Source of the DNA: Buchnera aphidicola (Taiwanaphis decaspermi)
Lineage (GTDB): Bacteria > Pseudomonadota > Gammaproteobacteria > Enterobacterales > Enterobacteriaceae
Length of the DNA: 64,000 nt
Direction: 5' to 3'
Assembly: GCF_039405155.1 (NCBI RefSeq)
Contig: NZ_CP135049.1
Span: 389,896 to 453,895 of the forward strand
Shown here: positions 49,592 through 60,036 of the stretch, piece after piece
Numbering within the stretch: position 1 is the first letter of the stretch
How the letters are laid out: each line of letters begins with the position of its first letter
The notes under the pieces: generated by a model
Told to the model about the DNA's origin: nothing
The model's database searches: none
The model's input: only the letters and a program-made list of their open reading frames with translations
Made by a program: the position numbers and the translations under genes

Positions 49592-50996
49592 TATTTATAT
49601 CTCTAATGTCATAAAATTTACCTTTTATTGCAGCAATAGCTGCCATAGCTGGGCTTAATAAATGAGTTCTACTGTTTCTACCTTGTCTTCCTTCGAAATT
49701 TCTATTGCTGGTTGAAGCACATCTTTCTTTAGGATTTAATTTGTCTTCATTCATAGCTAAACACATAGAACAACCTGGTAATCTCCATTCAAAACCAGCG
49801 TTTATAAAAATTTTATCTAACCCTTCTTTTTCTGCTTGTTTTTTTACTTTTTTAGAACCAGGTACGACTAAAGCTTTTACACCTTTAGCAACTTTTTGTT
49901 TATTAACAATTTTAGCTGCAGATCTTAAATCTTCAATTCTACCATTAGTACAAGATCCAATAAACACTCTATCAATACTAATGTCTGTTAATTTTATACT
50001 ATGTTTTAATCCCATATATTTTAATGCTTTTTTTGCTGATTGTTTTTCTAAAATATTTGTAAAATATTTAGGATTTGGTATTTTTTTATTTATAGAAACA
50101 ACTTGAGATGGATTTGTACCCCATGTTATTTGAGGAATAATTTCTGTTACGTCTATTTTTATTATTTTGTCAAATTTAGATTTTTTATCAGATTTTAAAG
50201 TTTTCCAATATTTTAACGCATTTTCCCATTGTTCTTTTTTAGGAGAATATTTTTTATTTTTTAGGTAATCGAATGTTTTATTATCTGGTGCGATAATACC
50301 TGATTTAGCACCCATTTCAATAGACATATTGCAAATAGTCATACGTTGTTCCATGGTCATATTATCAATGACGTTACCGCAAAATTCTATTATATAACCA
50401 TTACCTCCTGAAACACCTATTTTTTTTATGATGTATAAAATAATATCTTTAGAACTTACATATTTTTGTAATTTTCCAGATATTATTATCTTCATGTTTT
50501 TAGCTTTTTTTTGTCTCAGTGTTTGAGTAGCAAGAACATGTTCTACTTCTGAAGTTCCTATGCCAAAAGATAAAGATCCAAAAGCTCCATGTGTGGAAGT
50601 ATGAGAATCTCCACAAACTATAGTCATTCCTGGTAAAGTCATTCCATTTTCTGGACCTATGACATGTACTATACCTTGATTATTATTTTTTACATCATAT
50701 AATTTTACATTAAATTCTTTACAATTTTTTTTTAAATGTTGTATTTGAATTCTGGACATTTTGTTAAACTTAGAAATATCATTGCTTGTTGTAGAAACAT
50801 TATGATCCATAGTTGCAAAAGTTTTATTTGGTTGTCTAACTTTTCTTTTTTTTGTTCGTAAACCGTCAAACGCTTGAGGTGAAGTAACTTCATGAATAAG
50901 ATGAAGATCTATATATATAATTGGATCTTTACTGTTTTTATCTGCTACTATATGGGAGTCATATAATTTTTGGTATAAAGTTTTATATATTTTCAT
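49584..50996 (-). CDS. leuC: 3-isopropylmalate dehydratase large subunit
   Basis: LeuC holds the [4Fe-4S] cluster of isopropylmalate isomerase. The 470-residue product (E. coli 466) has [18 protein letters not shown] (residues 30-47), [20 protein letters not shown], the cluster-binding FIGSCTNGR and [10 protein letters not shown] cysteines, and [13 protein letters not shown]. It overlaps leuB by 14 bases and leuD by 8, so translation in the operon is coupled. The cluster depends on the Isc genes at 57758-61924. Confidence 0.98.
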   Translation of the reverse strand: MKIYKTLYQKLYDSHIVADKNSKDPIIYIDLHLIHEVTSPQAFDGLRTKKRKVRQPNKTFATMDHNVSTTSNDISKFNKMSRIQIQHLKKNCKEFNVKLYDVKNNNQGIVHVIGPENGMTLPGMTIVCGDSHTSTHGAFGSLSFGIGTSEVEHVLATQTLRQKKAKNMKIIISGKLQKYVSSKDIILYIIKKIGVSGGNGYIIEFCGNVIDNMTMEQRMTICNMSIEMGAKSGIIAPDNKTFDYLKNKKYSPKKEQWENALKYWKTLKSDKKSKFDKIIKIDVTEIIPQITWGTNPSQVVSINKKIPNPKYFTNILEKQSAKKALKYMGLKHSIKLTDISIDRVFIGSCTNGRIEDLRSAAKIVNKQKVAKGVKALVVPGSKKVKKQAEKEGLDKIFINAGFEWRLPGCSMCLAMNEDKLNPKERCASTSNRNFEGRQGRNSRTHLLSPAMAAIAAIKGKFYDIRDINND

Positions 50997-52086
50997 AATT
51001 TCCTTTCAAAATTAAATTAGCTATAATATCACCCATTTTTTTTGTTGTAATATATTTTTTACCATCAGATATATCAAATGTTCTATATCCTTTTAATAAA
51101 ACCTTGTTTACAGAGTTATTTATTATTTTAGATATATTTTTTAAATTAAAACTATGTTCTAATAACATAGATAAAGACAAAATTTGAGCTATAGGATTAG
51201 CTATATTTTTATTAGCTATATCAGGAGCAGATCCACCCGCAGGTTCGAAAATTCCAAAATTATTTTCATTTAAACTAGCAGAAGGAAGTATTCCTATAGA
51301 ACCAGATATTGCTGCACATTCATCAGAAATAATATCTCCAAATAAATTTGAACATAAGATAACATCAAAATCATATGGTTTATTTATTATTTGCATCACA
51401 GCATTATCGATATATAAATGTGAAACTTTTACTTTTGGATAAATTTTAGATATTTTATCTACTGTTTGCCTCCACAAAATAGAACTTTCTAAAACATTAG
51501 CTTTATCAACGGAAACAAGTTTTCTATTTCTTTTCATGGCTAACTTAAAAGCAATATGTGATATTCTTGTTATTTCTTTTTCAGAATATATTTCTGTATC
51601 AAAAGAATATTTTGATTCTTTGTTTTTTTTTGTACCTTTAGGAGAACCAAAATATATTCCTCCAATTAATTCTCGAACACATAAAATATCAAAACCTTTA
51701 GAAGATATATTTTTTTTTAAAGGAGATAATTTATATAATTTTCTATGTAATTTAGATGGTCTTAAATTTATAAACAAATTAAAATGTTTTCTTATTTTTA
51801 ATAAAGCTCCTGTTTCAGGTTGTAAATTTATAGGTAATTTTTTCCATTTTTCACCTCCTACAGATCCTAGTAAAATAGCGTTTGATTTTGTACATCCTGA
51901 TATAGTTTCATTAGGTAATGGAACACCATGTTTATCAATGGCTACACCTCCAATATCATATTTTTTTGTAATTATGTTTGTTTTAAATCTTTTATTAATA
52001 ACTTCTATAATTTTTAAGGCTTCTTTCATAACCTCAGGTCCTATTCCATCACCTGGTAAAATAGCTATCTTGTATTTTTTTTTCAT
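50983..52086 (-). CDS. leuB: 3-isopropylmalate dehydrogenase
   Basis: LeuB oxidises 3-isopropylmalate with NAD+ and decarboxylates it. The 367-residue product (E. coli 363) starts [20 protein letters not shown] and has [17 protein letters not shown], the [10 protein letters not shown] segment, DKANVLESS with the catalytic lysine, and [20 protein letters not shown]. It lies 34 bases after leuA and overlaps leuC. No key residue is missing. Confidence 0.98.
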   Translation of the reverse strand: MKKKYKIAILPGDGIGPEVMKEALKIIEVINKRFKTNIITKKYDIGGVAIDKHGVPLPNETISGCTKSNAILLGSVGGEKWKKLPINLQPETGALLKIRKHFNLFINLRPSKLHRKLYKLSPLKKNISSKGFDILCVRELIGGIYFGSPKGTKKNKESKYSFDTEIYSEKEITRISHIAFKLAMKRNRKLVSVDKANVLESSILWRQTVDKISKIYPKVKVSHLYIDNAVMQIINKPYDFDVILCSNLFGDIISDECAAISGSIGILPSASLNENNFGIFEPAGGSAPDIANKNIANPIAQILSLSMLLEHSFNLKNISKIINNSVNKVLLKGYRTFDISDGKKYITTKKMGDIIANLILKGNYENI

Positions 52087-52120
52087 TAATATATTTTCTT
52101 GAAATAATTGATTATTTGAA

Positions 52121-53665
52121 TTAAAAAATATTTTTTTTGAGATTCATGTAAATATCATTTAAATTCCATATATTATTTAAAACATCAATCAAAGAAAGAA
52201 TGTAAGATTCTAAATAGTTTTTAGATATTCCTGTTCCATAAAAAGTTCTATTTTTATATTTTACGGAAATATTAACTCTAATTGATAAATTTTCTATTTT
52301 TTCTGTTGTAAAAGATTCATAATTTAATAAAACTATTTTTAACATAGTTGTTTTACTAAAAAGTTTACAAAGAACATTTATAATATTTTTTTTAGTTGTT
52401 ATTTTAATATTTTTTATTTTATCTCCACATAATAATTTTATTTTTAATTTTGTATAATCACGTAGTTTATAATTAACACTATATTTTTTTAGTAAAAAAA
52501 AATTTTTATATTCTTTTTCATTTTTAAAGGCTAAATATTCTAAATCATAATCAAATACTTTTCCTTTTTTATCTGCAAAATTAATAAATTTATTATATAA
52601 TTTATTAAGATCATAATCTTTTTCTTTATATCCTAATTCTAACATTTTTTGTTTTATTGCAGATCTACCTGATCTTGAAGTTAAATTTAATTTTGTTTTT
52701 TTAAATCCTATAATTGTTGGATTAAATATTTCATAATTATTCCTATTTTTTAACATACCGTCTTGATGTATTCCAGAAGAATGTGAAAAAGCATTGCTTC
52801 CTATAACAGCTTTGTTTCTAGGTATAGGAACATGACATATTTTACTAACCAATTTACTGTTTTTATAAATATTTTTAATGTTTATATCTGTATATGCATT
52901 TAGCAAATTACCATGTAATTTGATAGCCATTATTATTTCTTCTAGCGCTGTATTACCAGCTCTCTCACCTAAACCGTTGGTTGTTCCTTCTACCTGAGAA
53001 GCTCCTTCTTTTATAGCAGATATTGAATTTCCAGAAGCCATACCTAAATCGTTATGACAATGTACTGAAATATTAGCTTTATCTATATTAGGAACATTAT
53101 TATATAAATATTTTATTATTTTTCCAAATTCATAAGGAACAGTAAAACCAACTGTATCCGGGATATTAATTGTATTAGCACCAGCTTCAATTACTTTTTC
53201 AACTATTTTACATAAATTATTAATATTAGTACGTCCAGCATCTTCACATGAAAATTGCACATCATTAGTATATTTTTTAGCTTTTTTTACATAAAAAACA
53301 GACATATCTATTATTTCTTGAAATCTTTTTTTAAGTTTTGATTTTATGTGTATGTCAGATGTAGCTAAAAATATATGTAATCTGAAATTTTTAGCTTTTA
53401 ACATAGATTCTGCAGCTACTTCTATATCATTATCTACACAACGAGCTAAACTACAGATAGTGCTATTTGTTATATTATTTGATATAATTTGAGAAGATTT
53501 AAAATCTTCTGGAGAAGATATTGGAAAACCAACTTCTATAATATCTACCCCCATATTTTCTAAAGATAAAGCTATCTTCAACTTTTTTTTTGCTGTCAAA
53601 CTGTATTTTAATGCTTGTTCACCATCTCTCAACGTGGTATCTAAAATAATAATTTTTCTTTTCAT
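52121..53665 (-). CDS. leuA: 2-isopropylmalate synthase
   Basis: LeuA condenses acetyl-CoA with 2-ketoisovalerate, the committed leucine step. I start it at the ATG ending at 53665 (AGGA nine bases upstream); it reads [20 protein letters not shown] and gives 514 residues (E. coli 523), while the frame is open 21 codons further back. The catalytic barrel has [13 protein letters not shown] and [14 protein letters not shown]. The C-terminal regulatory domain that binds leucine in other bacteria is present (about residues 390-510). It heads leuABCD. Confidence 0.97.
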   Translation of the reverse strand: MKRKIIILDTTLRDGEQALKYSLTAKKKLKIALSLENMGVDIIEVGFPISSPEDFKSSQIISNNITNSTICSLARCVDNDIEVAAESMLKAKNFRLHIFLATSDIHIKSKLKKRFQEIIDMSVFYVKKAKKYTNDVQFSCEDAGRTNINNLCKIVEKVIEAGANTINIPDTVGFTVPYEFGKIIKYLYNNVPNIDKANISVHCHNDLGMASGNSISAIKEGASQVEGTTNGLGERAGNTALEEIIMAIKLHGNLLNAYTDINIKNIYKNSKLVSKICHVPIPRNKAVIGSNAFSHSSGIHQDGMLKNRNNYEIFNPTIIGFKKTKLNLTSRSGRSAIKQKMLELGYKEKDYDLNKLYNKFINFADKKGKVFDYDLEYLAFKNEKEYKNFFLLKKYSVNYKLRDYTKLKIKLLCGDKIKNIKITTKKNIINVLCKLFSKTTMLKIVLLNYESFTTEKIENLSIRVNISVKYKNRTFYGTGISKNYLESYILSLIDVLNNIWNLNDIYMNLKKNIF

Positions 53666-53745
53666 AAAATTTTTTCCTAATAATTTCATTATTGTTTGTA
53701 GAAAAATATTTATATTAAAAAATAACAATTTTGTGATATATAATC

Positions 53746-53770
53746 ATAAATATTCTTTTTGAATATTTAT
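53746..53770 (-). promoter_or_regulatory. Perfect 10-bp inverted repeat in the leuA leader
   Basis: ATAAATATTC (53746-53755) and GAATATTTAT (53761-53770) are exact complements with a 5-base T loop, placed about 80 bases before the leuA ATG on the minus-strand transcript. All pairs but one in each arm are A-T, so the hairpin is weak. It may be an mRNA leader structure or a dyad binding site, and chance is possible. Confidence 0.35.
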
Positions 53771-53906
53771 TTAATAAAAATATTTAAAACGAATTTTTAA
53801 ATTTTTTATTTAAATATTTAATAACCTTATATTTTGTGCATAAAAATAATTTAATTTTAAATAAAATTAAAATTTAAAAAAAATATTTTTAAATTTATTC
53901 AAATTA

Positions 53907-53947
53907 TTTAAAATGGTGCATATAATAAATTACAGCCCCATTTTAAA
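53907..53947 (-). terminator. Possible terminator hairpin after ilvC
   Basis: TTTAAAATGG (53907-53916) pairs with CCATTTTAAA (53938-53947), ten pairs, around a 21-base loop. It lies about 50 bases downstream of the ilvC stop. On the minus strand the stem is followed by AATAATTT, a weak T stretch, so it could terminate ilvDC transcription before the leu operon. The long loop lowers confidence. Confidence 0.4.
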
Positions 53948-53996
53948 ATAACTATTTTAAATAATTAATTTTTTAGAAATACACCTTAATAAAATT

Positions 53997-55460
53997 TTAT
54001 ATATTTTTCATTTTAGTCATATATTTTCTTAATTTTAAACCAACTTTTTCTATTTTATGATTATCTATAAAATTTTGTAACTTTAATAATTTTTTGTTAT
54101 CTATATAATATGATTTTATTTCATTACCAATATCGTTTTTATTAAGTTTATGTAAAATTTTTTTAAATATTTTTAAAGCTGGTTTTGTAAACAAATAACT
54201 TCCATATTCTGCAGTATCAGAGATTATAACATTCATTTCGTGTAATCTTTTACGTGCAATAGTATTTGCTATTAAAGGTAGTTCATGTAGAGACTCATAA
54301 TAAGCTGATTCGGGCATTATTCCTGTAGATAACATAGTTTCAAAAGCTAATTCAATACCTGCTTTAACAATAGATATCATTAAAACACCTTTCTTAAAAA
54401 AATCTTCCTTAAATATTGATCCTGTATAATTTTTTGATTTCTCAAAATCTGTATTTTTAATTTCTTTCCTCCATTTTAGTAATTTAATATCATTATTTTT
54501 CCAGTCTTGAATCATTTTTTTAGAAAAATCACCCGAAATAATATTATCCATATGTTTTTGAAATAAATATTTCATATTTTTTTTAATTATTTCTGATATT
54601 TGATGTACTCTATATTTAGCATATGGGGATAATCTATTTAACATTAATTTTATACCTCCGTGTTTTAAAGATTCTGTTATTATTTCCCAACCATATTGTA
54701 TAAAACTTGCTGAATAACATTTGTCAAAATTTTGAGATACTAAAAAGTCATAACAAAATAATGAACCTGCTTGAAGTAAACCACATAATATTGTTTGTTC
54801 TCCCATTAAATCTGATTTAACTTCAGCAACAAATGAAGATTCTAAAACACCAGCTTTATCACTACCTATAGCCATTGCCCAAGATTTAGCTATTTCTATA
54901 CCATTTTTATTAATATTATTTTCAGGATGAACAGCTATTAAAGCAGGTACTCCAAAACCTCTTTTATATTCTTCTCTTACTTCTGATCCAGGACATTTTG
55001 GAGCAACCATTATTACTGTAATATCAGATCTAATAACCTCTCCCATTTCGACAATATTAAAACCATGAGAATAACCTAATATTGAATATTTTTTCATTAA
55101 AGGTTGTATTTTTTTTATTACTATTGAATGTTGTTTATCTGGAGTCAAATTGATAACTAAATCTGCTGTTGGTATTAATTTTTTATATGTGTTTACAACA
55201 AATTTGTTTTTTATTGCATTTTTGTATGAATTAGTTTTTTTTAAAATAGATTTTTTTCTTAAAGCATAAGACACATTTAGTCCAGAATCCCTCATATTTA
55301 AACCTTGATTTAGACCTTGTGATCCACATCCTACTATTACTATTTTTTTATTTATAAGAAAATTCTTACTTTGTAAAAATTCTTTTTTTAATACAAAACG
55401 ACATTTTTTTAATTGAGATATTTTTTTTCTAAAATTTAATTTATTAAAATAATTAGACAT
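53997..55460 (-). CDS. ilvC: Ketol-acid reductoisomerase
   Basis: IlvC is the second enzyme of valine and isoleucine synthesis. The 487-residue product (E. coli 491) is the long class II form with a duplicated C-terminal domain. It has [18 protein letters not shown] near residues 44-61 for [14 protein letters not shown], the catalytic [17 protein letters not shown], and [20 protein letters not shown]. It lies 10 bases after ilvD on the same strand and upstream of the leu operon. ilvA, ilvE and the acetolactate synthase are not in this window. Confidence 0.98.
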   Translation of the reverse strand: MSNYFNKLNFRKKISQLKKCRFVLKKEFLQSKNFLINKKIVIVGCGSQGLNQGLNMRDSGLNVSYALRKKSILKKTNSYKNAIKNKFVVNTYKKLIPTADLVINLTPDKQHSIVIKKIQPLMKKYSILGYSHGFNIVEMGEVIRSDITVIMVAPKCPGSEVREEYKRGFGVPALIAVHPENNINKNGIEIAKSWAMAIGSDKAGVLESSFVAEVKSDLMGEQTILCGLLQAGSLFCYDFLVSQNFDKCYSASFIQYGWEIITESLKHGGIKLMLNRLSPYAKYRVHQISEIIKKNMKYLFQKHMDNIISGDFSKKMIQDWKNNDIKLLKWRKEIKNTDFEKSKNYTGSIFKEDFFKKGVLMISIVKAGIELAFETMLSTGIMPESAYYESLHELPLIANTIARKRLHEMNVIISDTAEYGSYLFTKPALKIFKKILHKLNKNDIGNEIKSYYIDNKKLLKLQNFIDNHKIEKVGLKLRKYMTKMKNI

Positions 55461-55470
55461 TATTTTCCTC

Positions 55471-57324
55471 TTAATATTTTTTATTTAATATATTTTTATC
55501 TCTAACAGCTCCTTTACTAGAACTAGTAACAAAAAAAGAATATGCTTTCAATGCATCAGATATATTTCTTTTTCTGTTTGCAGGTGTAAAAGATTTATTT
55601 TTTCTTTTATTTTCTTCATTTATTCTTTTAATAATTTCTGATTTACAAACACATAATTTAATTGTACGTTTAGGTATATTTAACTTAATGATGTCACCGT
55701 TTTTTACAATCGATATCAATCCTTTATTAGCTGCTTCAGGAGAAATATGTCCTATAGAAAGACCAGATGTTCCTCCAGAAAATCTTCCGTCTGTTATCAA
55801 AGCACAATATTTGTCTAACCCCATTGATTTTAAATAAGTTGTAGGATATAACATTTCCTGCATACCTGGTCCACCTTTAGGACCTTCGTACCTAATAACT
55901 ACTACATCACCTTTTAAAACACCACTATTTAAAATTGCATATACTGCATCTTCTTGGCTTTCATAAACTTTTGCAGGTCCAGAAAAAGTTAACATTTTTT
56001 TATTAACTCCAGCTGTTTTCACAACACAACCTTCATTAGCCAAATTACCTTTTAATATAGCTAATCCTCCATCTTTACTATATGCATATTTATAAGATCT
56101 TATACAACCATTTTTTCTATCCAAATCTAATTTTTTCCATCTATATGATTGAGAAAAAGGTTGTGTAGTTCTAACTCCTAAAGGACCAGCAAGAAACATT
56201 TTTTTTACTTTTTTATTTTTAGAAATAATTATGTCATATTTTTTTAATGTTTTTTTAATTGATTTTCCTAATATATTATTAGATTCATGAAGTAAATTTA
56301 ATCTATTTAATTCACCTAATATTCCCATAACTCCTCCTGCTTTATGTACATCCTCTATATGATATTTTTTTGAACTAGGAGATACTTTGCATAAATGAGG
56401 TACTTTTCTGGATATTTTATCTATATCAAAAATAGAAAAATCTATTTTACCTTCTTGAGCTGCTGCTAATAGATGTAATATAGTATTACTTGAACCTCCC
56501 ATAGATACATCCAACATCATTGCATTAATGAAAGATTTTCTATTAGCTATATTTCTTGGCAAAAAATTAATATTATTGTTTTTGTAATATTCTTGAGTTA
56601 TCTTTACAATAATTTTGCCAGATTTTTTAAACAACTTTTTTCTATCGGTATGAGTAGCTAATATTGTTCCATTACCTGGTAATGCTAATCCTAAAACTTC
56701 CATTAAACAATTCATGGAATTAGCAGTAAACATACCAGCACAAGAACCACATGTAGGACAAGATAGTTTTTCAATAACATTACTTTGAGTTTTTTTATTT
56801 TTTTTTACCCCTTCTATTATAGCATTTACTAAATCTAATTTAATAACTTTGTTATTTTTATCAATTATTTTACCAGATTCCATAGGTCCACCAGAAACAA
56901 ATACTGATGGTATATTTAACCTTAATGATGCCATTAACATTCCCGGGGTTATTTTGTCACAATTAGATATACATACCATTGCATCAACACAATGTGCATT
57001 TATTACATATTCTACTGAATCAGCAATTATATCTCTAGAAGGTAATGAATATAACATCCCATCATGTCCCATAGCAATTCCATCGTCAATTGCTATAGTG
57101 TTAAATTCTTTTGCAACACCACCGTTTTTTTTTATTTCTTTAGCTACAATATTTCCAATATTTTTTAAATGAATATGACCTGGTACAAATTCTGAAAAAG
57201 AATTTACTATTGCTATTATAGGTTTTTTGAAATCATCATCATTCATTCCTGTTGCTCTCCACAAAGAACGAGCACCAGTCATGTTCTTACCATGTGTTGT
57301 TTTTGAAGAACGATATTTAATCAT
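55471..57324 (-). CDS. ilvD: Dihydroxy-acid dehydratase
   Basis: IlvD makes the branched 2-keto acids from dihydroxy acids; 2-ketoisovalerate is also the LeuA substrate. The 617-residue Fe-S enzyme (E. coli 616) has [20 protein letters not shown] (about residues 120-139), the [20 protein letters not shown] cysteine region, and [15 protein letters not shown] near the C-terminus. It precedes ilvC by 10 bases, so the two are one transcript. A 215-base gap separates it from tRNA-Trp. Confidence 0.98.
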   Translation of the reverse strand: MIKYRSSKTTHGKNMTGARSLWRATGMNDDDFKKPIIAIVNSFSEFVPGHIHLKNIGNIVAKEIKKNGGVAKEFNTIAIDDGIAMGHDGMLYSLPSRDIIADSVEYVINAHCVDAMVCISNCDKITPGMLMASLRLNIPSVFVSGGPMESGKIIDKNNKVIKLDLVNAIIEGVKKNKKTQSNVIEKLSCPTCGSCAGMFTANSMNCLMEVLGLALPGNGTILATHTDRKKLFKKSGKIIVKITQEYYKNNNINFLPRNIANRKSFINAMMLDVSMGGSSNTILHLLAAAQEGKIDFSIFDIDKISRKVPHLCKVSPSSKKYHIEDVHKAGGVMGILGELNRLNLLHESNNILGKSIKKTLKKYDIIISKNKKVKKMFLAGPLGVRTTQPFSQSYRWKKLDLDRKNGCIRSYKYAYSKDGGLAILKGNLANEGCVVKTAGVNKKMLTFSGPAKVYESQEDAVYAILNSGVLKGDVVVIRYEGPKGGPGMQEMLYPTTYLKSMGLDKYCALITDGRFSGGTSGLSIGHISPEAANKGLISIVKNGDIIKLNIPKRTIKLCVCKSEIIKRINEENKRKNKSFTPANRKRNISDALKAYSFFVTSSSKGAVRDKNILNKKY

Positions 57325-57539
57325 GTTTAACTCTATATTTTATAATTTTGTTAGAACTTAAATTATTTTACATAATTTAAAAAACTTATTTTTAGTTTTT
57401 TAAATTAATTAAATTTAATTTAAATTAGGTAATTATTAAATTTAATATAATATTTTTGTTAGGTGGGTTAATATTAGATATATGATATATTAATATTTTA
57501 TTTTATTTTCATTATATGATAATTTTTTATATTTTTATT

Positions 57540-57612
57540 CAGGGACGGAGGGAATTGAACCCACAACATTCGGTTTTGGAGACCGACGCTCTACCAATTG
57601 AACTACGTCCCT
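57540..57612 (-). tRNA. tRNA-Trp, anticodon CCA
   Basis: The reverse complement starts AGGGACGTAGTTCAATTGGT and the anticodon arm is CGGTCTCCAAAACCG, giving CCA. G73 is normal for tryptophan. The T arm is GTGGG-TTCAATT-CCCTC, where the second pair is T-T (positions 50 and 64) and the other four are standard. CCA is not encoded. The cognate synthetase gene trpS is at 10297-11313. Confidence 0.95.
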
Positions 57613-57757
57613 ATTTAATAAAAATATATAAATAAATTTTCAACAAATAATGAAATTATATAATATATGATTTTTTATTAAAATCAAGATATCATAATAT
57701 TTTACATAAAAAATTATTTTAATTTTTTTAATAAAATTTTTATAGGATATATTGTTA

Positions 57758-58972
57758 ATGAAATTACCTATATACTTAGATTATTCTGCAACAACACCTG
57801 TAGACCCTCTTGTTGTAAAAAAAATGTTAAAATTTTTAACTATAGATGGTATATTTGGAAACTCAGCATCTAGATCTCATAAATTTGGATGGGAAGCAGA
57901 AGAAGCAGTAAATATTGCTAGAAGTCAAATTTCTAATTTAATTAATTGTGATATAAGAGAAATAATATTTACTTCTGGAGCAACAGAATCAAATAATTTA
58001 GCAATAAAAGGATCAGCTATTTTTTATAAAAAAAAAGGTTCACATATAATAACTAGTAGTACCGAACATAAATCTGTATTAGATAGTTGCAGATATCTTG
58101 AAGAAATTGGTTATAAAGTAACTTATATTAAACCTAAATCTAATGGTATTATAAGTATCAAACAAATACAAAAAAAACTAAAAAAAAATACTATATTAGT
58201 TTCTATTATGCATATTAATAATGAAACAGGAGTTGCTCAAAATATAAAAAAAATAGGTAATTTATGTTTTAAAAAAAAAATTATATTTCATGTAGATGCT
58301 ACGCAAAGTATAGGTAAAGTTCCATTTAATATTTCTAAATACAAAATAGATTTAATGTCTTTTTCATCTCATAAAATGTATGGACCGAAAGGCATAGGAT
58401 GTTTATATGTAAAAAGAAAGCCTCGTGTTAGATTATCTTGTCAAATTCATGGAGGAGGTCATGAAAGAGGTCTTAGATCAGGTACTTTACCAGTTCATCA
58501 AATAGTAGGCATGGGAGAAGCTTGTAGGATAGCTAAAAAAGTTATAAAAAAAGAAAATGAAAAAATGATTTATTTAAGAAATTTATTATGGAATGGAATA
58601 AAAAATATTGAAGAAGTTTATTTAAATAGTGATTTAGTAAAAGGTGCACCTCATATTCTAAACGTAAGTTTTAATTACGTAGAAGGAGAGTCTTTAATTA
58701 TGTCTTTAAAAGAATTAGCTATTTCTTCAGGATCGGCATGTACTTCTTCTAGTTTAGAACCTTCATACGTATTAAAATCTATGGGTATCAAAGACGAACT
58801 TGCACATAGTTCTATTAGATTCTCTATAGGTAGATTTACCACTGAAAAAAATATAAATTACGCTGTAAAATTAATTCATAATTCTCTTAAAAAATTGAGA
58901 CATTTATCTCCTTTATGGGAAATGTTTAAATCCGGTGTGAATTTAGATAATGTTATTTGGAATCATAAATAA
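57758..58972 (+). CDS. iscS: Cysteine desulfurase IscS
   Basis: IscS supplies sulfur for Fe-S clusters and for tRNA thiolation through TusA and TusBCD. I start it at ATG 57758, giving 404 residues, [20 protein letters not shown], the same as E. coli; a TTG two codons earlier would add Met-Leu. PLP-binding lysine is in [18 protein letters not shown] and the catalytic loop cysteine in [20 protein letters not shown]. It heads iscS-iscU-hscB-hscA-fdx. iscR is absent upstream, so IscR-type control of this operon is unlikely. Confidence 0.98.
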   Translation: MKLPIYLDYSATTPVDPLVVKKMLKFLTIDGIFGNSASRSHKFGWEAEEAVNIARSQISNLINCDIREIIFTSGATESNNLAIKGSAIFYKKKGSHIITSSTEHKSVLDSCRYLEEIGYKVTYIKPKSNGIISIKQIQKKLKKNTILVSIMHINNETGVAQNIKKIGNLCFKKKIIFHVDATQSIGKVPFNISKYKIDLMSFSSHKMYGPKGIGCLYVKRKPRVRLSCQIHGGGHERGLRSGTLPVHQIVGMGEACRIAKKVIKKENEKMIYLRNLLWNGIKNIEEVYLNSDLVKGAPHILNVSFNYVEGESLIMSLKELAISSGSACTSSSLEPSYVLKSMGIKDELAHSSIRFSIGRFTTEKNINYAVKLIHNSLKKLRHLSPLWEMFKSGVNLDNVIWNHK

Positions 58973-58996
58973 ATATGTGAATATTAAGGAATAAAA

Positions 58997-59383
58997 ATGT
59001 CATATAGCAAAAAAGTATTGGATCATTATGAAAATCCAAGAAATGTTGGATCTTTTAAAAAAAATTCTGCTAAAATAGGAACAGCTATGGTTGGAGCTCC
59101 TTCTTGTGGCGATGTAATGAAATTGCAAATAAAAGTAAATAAAAAAGGTATCATTGAAGATGCTTGTTTTAAAACTTATGGTTGTGGTTCAGCTATAGCT
59201 TCAAGCTCTTTAATTACAGAATTAGTTAAAGGAAAATCATTAACAGAAGCTGAAAAAATAAAAAATACTTCTATCGCAAAAGAATTGGATTTACCTCCTG
59301 TAAAAATTCATTGTTCAATACTAGCTGAAGATGCAATTAGAGAAGCAATTGCCAATTATAAACAAAAAAATAAAAAAAAATAA
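58997..59383 (+). CDS. iscU: Fe-S cluster scaffold IscU
   Basis: IscU is the scaffold on which clusters are built. The 128-residue product equals E. coli and has Cys37 in GAPSCGDVMKLQI, Cys63 in YGCGSAIASS and Cys106 in KIHCSILAEDAI. The LPPVK segment recognised by HscA is intact at residues 99-103. It follows iscS by 24 bases. A hairpin lies 16 bases after the stop, and iscA, which follows in E. coli, is missing. Confidence 0.98.
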   Translation: MSYSKKVLDHYENPRNVGSFKKNSAKIGTAMVGAPSCGDVMKLQIKVNKKGIIEDACFKTYGCGSAIASSSLITELVKGKSLTEAEKIKNTSIAKELDLPPVKIHCSILAEDAIREAIANYKQKNKKK

Positions 59384-59398
59384 ATAAATAATTTTCAA

Positions 59399-59424
59399 AA
59401 ATGCTGAATAAAAATTCAGCATTT
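59399..59424 (+). terminator. Stem-loop between iscU and hscB
   Basis: AAATGCTGAA (59399-59408) and TTCAGCATTT (59415-59424) are exact complements with a 6-base loop, one of the strongest hairpins in the window. Only a short T stretch ends the stem and an A-rich region follows, so it may be partial termination or an mRNA-processing or stability element that sets iscSU levels above hscBA-fdx. Confidence 0.6.
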
Positions 59425-59485
59425 AAAACAATTGCTAAAAATTTAAATAACAAAAAATATTATATTTTTAATTTAGGAATTTTTT

Positions 59486-60001
59486 ATGAATTACTTTGAT
59501 GTTTTAAAAATACCAAAAAGCTATAAAATTTGTACACAAACTCTTAGAAAAAACTTTTATATTTTACAAAAAAAATATCATCCAGATAATAATTTAAATA
59601 AAAACATATCAAATATTAAAAAAAAAAATAAAAAAAGCATGTTGGTTAATGAAGCATATCAAGTTTTAAAAAATTTTATTACAAGAGCAGAATATTTTTT
59701 ATCTTTGAATGGATTTATTCTTTCTAAACAAGAAAAATTAAAATATGACAAAGATTTTTTATTACAACAAATAAAAACATTTAATTATTTAAAACAACTA
59801 AAAAAAAATATTAAAAAAAAAAAAATATTAGATTTTAAAAAAAAAATATATGATTTATGTAAACATTACAAAAAAAAAATATATAAAGAAATTGACAAAA
59901 ATAAATTTGAAAAAGCAATAATAACTTTATTAAAAGTAAAATTTTTTTACAAAATAAGAAAAAAAATAAAGAAATTAATTGATAAAATATTATTAATTTA
60001 A
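59486..60001 (+). CDS. hscB: Fe-S co-chaperone HscB
   Basis: HscB brings IscU to HscA and stimulates its ATPase. The 171-residue product equals E. coli. It starts MNYFDVLKIPKSYKI and has the J-domain HPD at residues 32-34 (QKKYHPDNN). The C-terminal IscU-binding helices are extremely lysine-rich, and their alignment is loose, though a VNEAYQVLKN helix is clear. A 13-A run lies in the coding strand (59813-59825). It precedes hscA by 35 bases. Confidence 0.95.
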   Translation: MNYFDVLKIPKSYKICTQTLRKNFYILQKKYHPDNNLNKNISNIKKKNKKSMLVNEAYQVLKNFITRAEYFLSLNGFILSKQEKLKYDKDFLLQQIKTFNYLKQLKKNIKKKKILDFKKKIYDLCKHYKKKIYKEIDKNKFEKAIITLLKVKFFYKIRKKIKKLIDKILLI

Positions 60002-60036
60002 ATTTATTAATATTAAAAATTATTTTGGATAATTAT

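Larger units (their letters stand above)
53666..53996. other. 331-base gap between ilvC and leuA: leu operon leader region
   Basis: No gene or leader peptide with a leucine run is apparent. Two inverted repeats stand out. One is ATAAATATTC-TTTTT-GAATATTTAT (53746-53770), 80 bases before leuA. The other is TTTAAAATGG (53907-53916) with CCATTTTAAA (53938-53947) around a 21-base loop, close after the ilvC stop, which could terminate ilvC. E. coli-type leuLABCD attenuation needs a leucine-rich leader ORF, and I see none. The leuA promoter should be in this region but I cannot fix it. Confidence 0.6.

Noticed and set aside
49705-50106. A 133-codon plus-strand ORF inside leuC
   Set aside because: It is antisense to highly conserved leuC codons including the Fe-S cysteines, so it is a shadow.
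51536-52102. A 188-codon plus-strand ORF opposite leuB
   Set aside because: Its length follows from leuB codon use in the mirrored frame; no signal, domain or start site is visible.
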